Program-made: the position numbers and the translations under genes
IMG/VR virus record: IMGVR_UViG_3300020603_000066
Location: 1-34,916 of that record
DNA from: a virus
Length of the DNA stretch: 34,916 bases
Strand: one strand, 5' to 3'
The notes under the pieces: model-generated
Seen by the model: only the letters and a program-made list of their open reading frames with translations
Told to the model about the DNA's origin: nothing
Databases searched by the model: none
Shown: in pieces, positions 27,533 through 34,465 of the stretch
Layout of the letters: each line of letters starts with the position of its first letter
How positions within the stretch are numbered: position 1 is the stretch's first letter

Positions 27533-29434
27533 ATGCCAACACAATTACAATTACGAAGAGGGACTACAGTTCAACATAACACATTTACAGGTGCTGTTGG
27601 AGAAGTCACTGTTAATACGACAAAGAAAACAGCAGTCGTTCATGATGGAAGTACAGCAGGTGGTCTTGAATTACTTCGTGCTGATATGTCAAACGTTTTT
27701 GCTGCAGCAACTCCATCAATAACTTCTTTAACTACATCAGGAAACGTAGATGTGGGTGGTAATTTAACTGTCACTGGTACAACTACATTTAATGGCGGTA
27801 CAATCACTATGGGTGATGCTGATACTGATAATGTTGTATTTGGTGCTGATGTAAATTCAAATATTCTTCCAAACACAGATAACACTTATTCATTAGGAAA
27901 TTCTTCAAAGAAATGGTCTGATGTAAGAACAGTATTACTTACAACTACAGGTGCTGCTTCATTAGGAAGCACTCTTGATGTCACAGGAAATGTTGCAGTT
28001 AATACAAATAAATTTACAGTTAATGCTACAACTGGAGACACTGTTGTTGCTGGCGATTTATCCATAGGTGGTGGTGATATTACTGTTCCTGCAGGAAATT
28101 TAAGAATCACAACTCCCGCAATTGGCACGCAATTAATACTAAATTCAAATGGAAGCGGAGTTGACATTGGAAATGCGTTTGGATCAGGTATAATAGTTGT
28201 TCGCGACTTTACAACCTTTTTTAAATCTATTGAAATAGTAGGACAAAGTTTAAGTACTAACCAAACTACATTTAATTTATTAAACACAAATGCAACTACT
28301 CTAAACGTAGGTGGTGCTGCTACAACTTTAAATCTTGGTGCTGCATCAGGTACTACGACAGTTGGTAATAATTTAACAGTCACAGGAAATTTAACTGTAA
28401 ATGGTGCAACGACTACAGTTAATTCTACAACACTTACAGTAGATGATAAAAATATAGAATTAGCTTCAACTGCATCACCATCGGATGTTTTAGCAGATGG
28501 TGCTGGTATAACAATTAAAGGAACAACTGATAAAACATTTAATTGGGTTGATGCAACAGATGCATTTACATCAAGTGAAAATTTAGAAACTGCTGCAGGA
28601 AAAACAGTCGCATTAAGTGGTTCAACTTCAGGCAAAACAACATTAAACGTTTTAGCAACTGCAAGTGGAACATTAACTTTACCATCAGCAACAGATACAC
28701 TAGTTGGAAAAGCAACTACTGACACTCTTACAAATAAATCAATAAGTTTAACTACTAATACAATCAGTGGCACATTAGCTGAATTCAATACAGCATTATC
28801 TGATGATAATTTTGTTTCATTAACTGGAGCAGAAACACTAACAAATAAAACACTAACATCTCCAATAATTTCTAGCATCTCTAATACTGGAACATTAACT
28901 TTACCTACTTCCACAGATACATTAGTTGGTCGTGATACAACAGATACATTAACAAATAAAACATTAACTGAACCTAAATTTGTGAATGGTGGATTTATTG
29001 CAGATGATACAGGTAATGAGCAAATTAAATTTACTAAAACAGCTTCAGCAGTAAATGAATTAACAGTTTCAAACGCAGCAACAACAAATAGACCTTCTAT
29101 TGAAGCTACAGGAGATGACACAAACATTGGAATTAGTATAACACCAAAAGGTACTGGGACAATTGTTGTAGGAAATTCAATTATACCATCAGCTAATGCT
29201 ACAATGGATTTAGGATCTGCTTCAAATAAATTTAGAGATTTATATTTACATAACTCTTCATTCTTTATGGGAACTACAAAAGTGACAATGCATGCAGATG
29301 GTTATCTAGTATTTAATAACAATTCTGGTGGTGGATATCCTGCAGGATCTAACGTGTCAGTTGCTACAGCTACAAATGGGGTTGCTCCAACTACAAGCAC
29401 TACTGCAGCATTAGCAATTGCTCTTGGAGGTTAA
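27533..29434 (+). CDS. Tail fiber protein, 633 aa
   Basis: The head MPTQLQLRRGTTVQHNTFTG followed by GAVGEVTVNTTKKTAVVHDG resembles the N-domain of phage fibers and of the Bordetella phage tropism protein Mtd. The shaft has repeats: TLTLPSATDTLVGKATTDTL near 380 and a second T-D-T-L-V-G copy 74 residues later near 461, plus several T-L-T-N-K-(T/S) units. A late SITPKGTGTIVVGNS and MDLGSASNKFRDLYLH segment precede the end. It finishes in ALAIALGG, the tail shared with two small proteins upstream. It lies directly before the neck genes. Host recognition is the likely role. No reverse transcriptase or variable-repeat pair is visible, so diversification of the Mtd kind is not indicated. Confidence 0.8.
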   Translation: MPTQLQLRRGTTVQHNTFTGAVGEVTVNTTKKTAVVHDGSTAGGLELLRADMSNVFAAATPSITSLTTSGNVDVGGNLTVTGTTTFNGGTITMGDADTDNVVFGADVNSNILPNTDNTYSLGNSSKKWSDVRTVLLTTTGAASLGSTLDVTGNVAVNTNKFTVNATTGDTVVAGDLSIGGGDITVPAGNLRITTPAIGTQLILNSNGSGVDIGNAFGSGIIVVRDFTTFFKSIEIVGQSLSTNQTTFNLLNTNATTLNVGGAATTLNLGAASGTTTVGNNLTVTGNLTVNGATTTVNSTTLTVDDKNIELASTASPSDVLADGAGITIKGTTDKTFNWVDATDAFTSSENLETAAGKTVALSGSTSGKTTLNVLATASGTLTLPSATDTLVGKATTDTLTNKSISLTTNTISGTLAEFNTALSDDNFVSLTGAETLTNKTLTSPIISSISNTGTLTLPTSTDTLVGRDTTDTLTNKTLTEPKFVNGGFIADDTGNEQIKFTKTASAVNELTVSNAATTNRPSIEATGDDTNIGISITPKGTGTIVVGNSIIPSANATMDLGSASNKFRDLYLHNSSFFMGTTKVTMHADGYLVFNNNSGGGYPAGSNVSVATATNGVAPTTSTTAALAIALGG

Positions 29435-29436
29435 TC

Positions 29437-30177
29437 ATGCCTGTCTCTACAAGAGAAGGACTTAAAGAATATGCACTTAAAAAATTAGGTGCACCAGTAG
29501 TTGAAATTAATGTTGACGATGGTCAATTAGAAGATCGTATTGATGAAGCATTAGAGTATTTTACAGTTTATCATTGGGATGGTACTGAAAGAGTATATGT
29601 TTCTCATCAAGTACAAAATGCTGATATACAAAATAAGTATATTCCTGTTTCTGATAATATTTATGGTGTAAATAGAGTATTTGCGATTTTTGCTGGTTCA
29701 TCAACAAGTAAAAATATTTTTGATTTACAATATCAGTTAAGATTAAATGATTTGTATGATTTAACATCAACATCAATTGTATATTATACAACTGTAATGA
29801 ATCATTTACAATTGCTTGATACTATTTTAAATGGTAAACCTTTGTATCGTTTTAATCGTTTAACAAATAGATTAAATATTGATATTAAGTGGGGAACTGC
29901 TGTTAAAGCTAATGATTATATAATATATGATGGATATAGATCTATCAATCCTAACACATTTACTAAAATTTGGGATGATCAATGGTTAAAGAAATATACG
30001 ACTGCTCTTTTTAAAGTGCAATGGGGAACTAATCTTAAAAAGTTTTCAGGATTAGAACTTCCTGGAGGAGTGACTCTTGATGGTGATAAACTTTATGCTG
30101 AAGGTATTGAAGAAAAAACAAAACTTGAAGAAGAATTATCAGGAAAGAATGCACCTTTAGAATTCATGGTAGGATAA
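29437..30177 (+). CDS. 13: Neck protein gp13 (head completion)
   Basis: At 246 residues it is shorter than T4 gp13 (309 aa). The N-terminus STREGLKEYALKKLGAPVVE then DGQLEDRIDEALEYFTVYHW is the start I know from gp13 proteins of marine T4-like phages. Near 190-205 is a conserved KYTTALFKVQWGTNLKKFSG. gp13 joins gp14 to form the neck that closes filled heads and connects them to tails. A GGAGG ribosome site overlaps the end of the fiber gene and only 2 nt separate the two genes. gp14 follows by 4 nt, the T4 order. Identification is confident. Confidence 0.92.
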   Translation: MPVSTREGLKEYALKKLGAPVVEINVDDGQLEDRIDEALEYFTVYHWDGTERVYVSHQVQNADIQNKYIPVSDNIYGVNRVFAIFAGSSTSKNIFDLQYQLRLNDLYDLTSTSIVYYTTVMNHLQLLDTILNGKPLYRFNRLTNRLNIDIKWGTAVKANDYIIYDGYRSINPNTFTKIWDDQWLKKYTTALFKVQWGTNLKKFSGLELPGGVTLDGDKLYAEGIEEKTKLEEELSGKNAPLEFMVG

Positions 30178-30181
30178 ACAT

Positions 30182-31099
30182 ATGAGTAGAAATGTTTATT
30201 TTTCTAATGGTACTGCGAGTGAACAAAATCTTATAGAAGATTTAATTATTGAAAGTTTAGGAATTTACGCACAAACTGTTTATTATATTCCAAGAAAATA
30301 TGTAAACAAAGACCAGATATTAGGTGAAGATACATTAAGCACTTTTAATCATGCATATCCAGTTGAAATGTATTTTGAAAATGTAAAAGATTATGAGGGT
30401 GCGGGACCATTTGTAAGTAAATTTGGTTTAATGATTGAGTCATCTGCTACATTAGTTGTAGCAAGAAGAAGATGGAATCAACTTGTTGGATCATACGGAA
30501 ACACAATATTAACAAATCGTCCAGTTGAAGGAGATTTAATTTACTTTCCTTTAACAAAAAGTTTATTTGAAATAAGATATGTAAAAGATAAAGATCCTTT
30601 TTATCAATTAGGAAAACTTTATGTTTATAAATTACAAATTGAATTATTTCAATATGCTTCTGAAAAAATTGACACAGGTGTACCTGAAATTGATGTATTT
30701 GAACCTTTAAAAACGTTTAATACAGATCCTAATCGTAATGAAGTTATGTATGTTAATAGCATAACCTTTACAAATGTGGGAGCAGGTTATAATACAGCAC
30801 CAACAATTACATTTAGTGGTGGCAATCCAAGCACAGTCGCTACAGCTACTTGTACTATAACAAATGGTAAAATAACTGGTGCTACAATTACAAATGTAGG
30901 AAATGGATATAAGAGTGTTCCTTCAGTAGTAATTAGTGCTCCACCAGCTGGTGGAACACAAGCAGTTGCAACTTGTACCATTAATATGAATATTGATAAA
31001 CAAGGTGGATTTGCTGATAACGTTTCAATTAAAGTTGAAAGAGATTCAAATAATAATAAAGTAGCTTGGTCTGAAAATAATCCATTTGGAGAATTTTAA
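30182..31099 (+). CDS. 14: Neck protein gp14 with an inserted beta-repeat pair
   Basis: This 305-residue protein (T4 gp14: 256 aa) has the gp14 signature: SEQNLIEDLIIESLGIYAQT near 13-32, YYIPRKYVNKDQILGED after it, and KFGLMIESSATLVVARRRWN near 80-99. It partners gp13 in the neck. Residues about 196-275 are two 40-residue repeats beginning FTNVGAGYNTAPTITFSGG and ITNVGNGYKSVPSVVISAPP; the same repeat occurs in gp8. They lie before a final conserved-looking tail (DKQGGFADNVSIKVERDSNN). The insertion explains most of the extra length. Its stop shares a base with the gp15 start. Confidence 0.9.
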   Translation: MSRNVYFSNGTASEQNLIEDLIIESLGIYAQTVYYIPRKYVNKDQILGEDTLSTFNHAYPVEMYFENVKDYEGAGPFVSKFGLMIESSATLVVARRRWNQLVGSYGNTILTNRPVEGDLIYFPLTKSLFEIRYVKDKDPFYQLGKLYVYKLQIELFQYASEKIDTGVPEIDVFEPLKTFNTDPNRNEVMYVNSITFTNVGAGYNTAPTITFSGGNPSTVATATCTITNGKITGATITNVGNGYKSVPSVVISAPPAGGTQAVATCTINMNIDKQGGFADNVSIKVERDSNNNKVAWSENNPFGEF

Positions 31100-31851
31100 T
31101 GTTAAATAAACCTCCATATTATCATGAGACTATAAGAAATTGTATTATAGGATTTGCTAAGATATTTTCTGATTTAAAAATTGAAAGAAAGAAAGCAAAC
31201 GGAACAGTAGAGCAAACAATTTTAATTCCAATTGCTTATGCACCAAAAGAGAAGTGGATTCAAAGAATAGAACAAGATCCTACTCTTGATAAACAAGTAA
31301 TGGTGACATTACCAAGACTTTCTTTTGAAATGACTGGTATTAGTTTAGATGCGACAAGAAAAGTTTCTCGTACATCATCTATAACAAAGAATAAATTTGG
31401 AGTAAATACAACAAATAAAGTTTTTGCTCCAGTACCATATAATTTAGATGTAAGTTTATATTGTATATCAAAAACTACAGAAGATGGTTTACAAATAATA
31501 GAACAAATTTTACCTTATTTTACACCAGACTTCACAATGAGTATTCAATCAATGAAAACTCCATTGGATATAGTGAGTGATGTACCGATAACACTTCAAA
31601 GTGTCACATTTACTGATGAATATGATGGTTCATTTGATACTAGAAGATTTGTGACTTGGACATTAGCATTCCAATTAAAGATAAATCTTTTTGGATATGT
31701 AAATCCAGATGGTAAAATTATTTCAAAAGTGATTGTAGATATAGGCAATCCTGATGAACAGTTTACAGTAATTGGCAACCTAAATACAGGTGGAATTACA
31801 AGTGAAACGTGGGAACAAATATTTAAAACATCACAATTTGATATTAAATAA
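31099..31851 (+). CDS. 15: Tail completion and sheath-stabilising protein gp15
   Basis: The protein has 250 residues (T4 gp15: 272 aa). Signatures are the N-terminal PPYYHETIRNCIIGFAKIFS and, near 50-70, APKEKWIQRIEQDP followed by VMVTLPRLSFEMTGISLD. gp15 forms the hexameric ring that ends the tail and binds both sheath (gp18) and neck. The ATG overlaps the gp14 stop by 1 nt (TTTTAATG), and GGAG a few bases upstream in gp14 can act as ribosome site. Gene order 13-14-15 matches T4. No anomalies are seen. Confidence 0.92.
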   Translation: MLNKPPYYHETIRNCIIGFAKIFSDLKIERKKANGTVEQTILIPIAYAPKEKWIQRIEQDPTLDKQVMVTLPRLSFEMTGISLDATRKVSRTSSITKNKFGVNTTNKVFAPVPYNLDVSLYCISKTTEDGLQIIEQILPYFTPDFTMSIQSMKTPLDIVSDVPITLQSVTFTDEYDGSFDTRRFVTWTLAFQLKINLFGYVNPDGKIISKVIVDIGNPDEQFTVIGNLNTGGITSETWEQIFKTSQFDIK

Positions 31852-31864
31852 AGGAAAATAAAAT

Positions 31865-32791
31865 ATGGCAAAACAAACAGTAAACGTTGGAGCATCACCA
31901 AACGATGGTACAGGTAATACCTTACGTGATGGTGGCGTAAAGATCAACTCTAATTTTACAGAACTTTATGATGGTCTTGGAGGAAACACAATTAGACTTG
32001 CTATTCCTGCTGGTGCTATTACTAATGGTTCTACACTAAAATTTGATGGAACAAATTTTGTTCCAAATACAGATATTGACACAAATACTACTTATGCAAT
32101 CAGTGCTGAGACTGTAGCGAGTGGTGCAAAACTTCGTCTATCAGGTTCAGATGCAACTACTGATGATGTATCTATCTTATCTGCAAATGCTGGTTTAACA
32201 ATTACTCGTACAGATGCGAGCACAATTACTGTCACCAACAATAACGCAACACCTATAACATACTCTATCGATGTTGCAGCTATTCAAGCTGGTGCAAGAG
32301 ATTTACAATTAACTGGATCAAATGCTTCACTTTCTACTGTAAGAATAATTGCTGGAACAGGTTTAACAATTTCTAACCCAACAAGCAATGCAGTTGAATT
32401 AACTGCGTTAGTTCAATCAGTAAATGGTTCAACAGGAGCAATTGAGACAAGAAGAACTTATATATTAGGTGGTGCAGGAACCACAGATTATACAGTCACT
32501 GGTCCAGGATTACTAACAGCTGGTGAAGGAGATCCAGACATTATTGCTCAAAGAGGTGAAACGATTCGTATAACAAATACAAGATCAGGTCAAATAGTTG
32601 AAGTTTTAACTGCAGCAAACGCAATACCTGCAGGTGATTATATTTCATCAACGAATGCAACTGCGAATATAGCAGATCAAAACCAAACTATTACATTTAA
32701 AATTCCTATGACTGCAGCAACTGGAAATTCATTTAAATATCGTAGTCAGACTAATCCAGCAACAATGTTAGGAAACATAGTAGTTATTTAA
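31865..32791 (+). CDS. Virion structural/fiber-like protein between gp15 and gp17, 308 aa
   Basis: It opens with QTVNVGASPNDGTGNTLRDG then VKINSNFTELYDGLGG (about 4-40), a start found on many small structural and fiber proteins of marine phages. The rest is Thr/Ala/Asn-rich beta repeat with two segments of the type AGLTITRTDASTITVTN and AGTGLTISNPTSNAVELT. The C-terminal third (TDYTVTGPGLLTAGEGDPDI, then RGETIRITNTRSGQIVEVL) is more unique. Its place, between gp15 and the large terminase, is where T4 has gp16. It does not look like a small terminase, which is mainly helical. A clear AAGGA ribosome site precedes it. A decoration or fiber role is inferred. Confidence 0.75.
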   Translation: MAKQTVNVGASPNDGTGNTLRDGGVKINSNFTELYDGLGGNTIRLAIPAGAITNGSTLKFDGTNFVPNTDIDTNTTYAISAETVASGAKLRLSGSDATTDDVSILSANAGLTITRTDASTITVTNNNATPITYSIDVAAIQAGARDLQLTGSNASLSTVRIIAGTGLTISNPTSNAVELTALVQSVNGSTGAIETRRTYILGGAGTTDYTVTGPGLLTAGEGDPDIIAQRGETIRITNTRSGQIVEVLTAANAIPAGDYISSTNATANIADQNQTITFKIPMTAATGNSFKYRSQTNPATMLGNIVVI

Positions 32792-32808
32792 TCATAAGGT
32801 GGTGGCGA

Positions 32809-34392
32809 ATGCCAAGCAATTTTTATAATGCAAATGCTGCTTTAAAAGCAGTTGGTGTTAAGATAAAATTTACAAAGCAAGAGGTTCAAGAGTACCTCAA
32901 ATGTAAAGAAGATCCTATTTACTTTATTGAAAATTATTGTAAAATAGTTTCATTAGATTTAGGATTAATTCCTTTTGCTTTATACGATTGTCAAAAAGAA
33001 AAAGTTAAGATTATAATGAACAATCGTAAAGTGATATTAATGGAGGGAAGACAGCAAGGAAAAACAATTACATCTGCTGCTTGTATTCTTCATTATACAC
33101 TTTTTACTGATAATGTCACAGTTGCTATTCTTGCGAATAAACAAAGTACTGCAAGAGAAGTTTTAGATCGTTATCAGTTAATGTATGAAAATTTACCAAT
33201 TTGGCTTCAACAAGGTGTTGTCGTTTGGAATAAAGGTGATATAGAATTAGAAAATGGAAGTAAAGTATTTTCATCTGCAACCACAGCAAGTGCGATACGT
33301 GGTAAGTCAGTTAATTGGCTATATGTAGATGAAGCTGCAATTATACCAAACCAAATTGCAGATGAGTTTTTTACTTCAGTTTATCCTACAATTATGGCAG
33401 GAGAAACTACAAAGATATTATTAAGTTCTACACCTTTGGGATATAATCATTTTTGGAAATTTTGGAATGATTCAGTAAATAATAAAAATGGATTTACAAA
33501 TCTTTTCATTCCATATAATAGAATTCCTGGAAGAGATAAAGTTTGGGCTGAAGCACAAAGAAGATTACTTGGAGATGTAAAATTTAATCAAGAAATTCTT
33601 TGTGAGTTTTTAGGAAGTACACTTACATTAATTAATGGTGAAACATTAAGAACACTTTCGCCAAAACCATATATCTATTCTAAAGATGGATTAGATATAT
33701 TAGAAGCAGTAAACCCTAAAAACAAATATGTTATAGTGGTTGATGTAAGTAGAGGTAGTGGAAGAGATTATAGTGCATTTACTATATTTGATATAACTGA
33801 ATTGCCATATAAAGTAGTTGGCAAGTATCGTTCAAATATGATTAGTCCTTTATTGTATCCAACAATAATTGATAAAATTGGTAAACAATATAATAAAGCA
33901 TTCGTTCTTGTTGAGATTAATAGTGGTGAAACAGTTCCATATATTTTACATAATGAATTAGAATATGAAAATATTGTTTTTGTAACAAGAGATAAAACTG
34001 GTCAAAAGATTTCTAGTGGATTTGGAAATACATCAAATACACTAGGTGTGACAACTGATGTAGCAGTAAAACGCAAAGGTTGTTCCACATTAAAAGCAAT
34101 GATTGAAAATAATAGTTTATTAATTTTTGATTCAACTATTATTAATGAGTTAAGCACCTTTATCAGTAAAAATGGTTATTATTCGGCTGATGAAGGATAC
34201 AATGATGATTTGGTAATGACTTGTGTACTTTTTGCTTGGTTTACAGGAGATCCTTATTTTAGGGAAATTACCGATGTAAACATAAGAAAAGAGTTATATA
34301 AGCAACAAATAAAAGAAATAGAAGAAGAATTGACTCCTTTCGGTGTCATTAATGATGGTATAGAAAGAGATAACAATCCTTCAAATTTTTGA
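32809..34392 (+). CDS. 17: Terminase large subunit gp17 (packaging ATPase and nuclease)
   Basis: This 527-residue protein is the motor that pumps DNA into proheads and cuts the concatemer. ATPase motifs: Walker A MEGRQQGKT with Lys85, Walker B LYVDEAA with Asp174 and Glu175, and the coupling motif LLSSTP at 204-209. The C-terminal RNase H-like nuclease shows its acidic residues: Asp312 (VIVVDVSRGSGRDYS), Glu369 (LVEINSGE) and Asp466/467 (GYNDDLVMT). All catalytic residues seem intact. It is shorter than T4 gp17 (610 aa), with the Walker A motif about 80 residues nearer the start. An AAGGTGG ribosome site precedes the ATG. It contains the only GTAAC pentamer found in the window. Confidence 0.96.
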   Translation: MPSNFYNANAALKAVGVKIKFTKQEVQEYLKCKEDPIYFIENYCKIVSLDLGLIPFALYDCQKEKVKIIMNNRKVILMEGRQQGKTITSAACILHYTLFTDNVTVAILANKQSTAREVLDRYQLMYENLPIWLQQGVVVWNKGDIELENGSKVFSSATTASAIRGKSVNWLYVDEAAIIPNQIADEFFTSVYPTIMAGETTKILLSSTPLGYNHFWKFWNDSVNNKNGFTNLFIPYNRIPGRDKVWAEAQRRLLGDVKFNQEILCEFLGSTLTLINGETLRTLSPKPYIYSKDGLDILEAVNPKNKYVIVVDVSRGSGRDYSAFTIFDITELPYKVVGKYRSNMISPLLYPTIIDKIGKQYNKAFVLVEINSGETVPYILHNELEYENIVFVTRDKTGQKISSGFGNTSNTLGVTTDVAVKRKGCSTLKAMIENNSLLIFDSTIINELSTFISKNGYYSADEGYNDDLVMTCVLFAWFTGDPYFREITDVNIRKELYKQQIKEIEEELTPFGVINDGIERDNNPSNF

Positions 34393-34396
34393 AAAA

Positions 34397-34404
34397 ACTA
34401 AATA
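34397..34404 (+). promoter_or_regulatory. Candidate late promoter before gene 18 (ACTAAATA)
   Basis: ACTAAATA followed by AG repeats the ten bases found at 16328-16337. It lies in the 73-nt gap between gene 17 and gene 18, the longest in this half. A second related element, CGTAAATAGG (34446-34455), overlaps the gene 18 ribosome site. Gene 18 makes an abundant protein, so its own promoter would be expected. Confidence 0.42.
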
Positions 34405-34417
34405 AGTAAGAGAAAAA

Positions 34418-34439
34418 GCGTATTTATTCAAAAATATGC
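34418..34439 (+). other. Weak hairpin between genes 17 and 18
   Basis: GCGTATTT can pair with AAATATGC (eight pairs, one G-T) around a six-base loop. It lies between the candidate late promoter and the gene 18 ribosome site, so it would form the 5' leader of the sheath mRNA. It is AT-rich and may be chance. Confidence 0.3.
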
Positions 34440-34465
34440 GAATAACGTAAATAGGAGAGAGCAAG

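Noticed and set aside
27886-29127. A 413-codon open frame on the minus strand inside the 633-aa fiber
   Set aside because: It is a shadow of the repetitive Thr/Val/Asn-rich fiber gene; its Val/Ser/Pro-rich translation mirrors the + strand repeats, and no ribosome site supports it.
27533-29434. Diversity-generating retroelement suggested by the Mtd-like head
   Set aside because: No reverse transcriptase, no template/variable repeat pair and no A-rich variable C-terminus are visible in the window.
34418-34430. AATAAATA on the minus strand within the hairpin before gene 18
   Set aside because: No minus-strand gene lies downstream; it would read antisense to gene 17. I treat it as chance.
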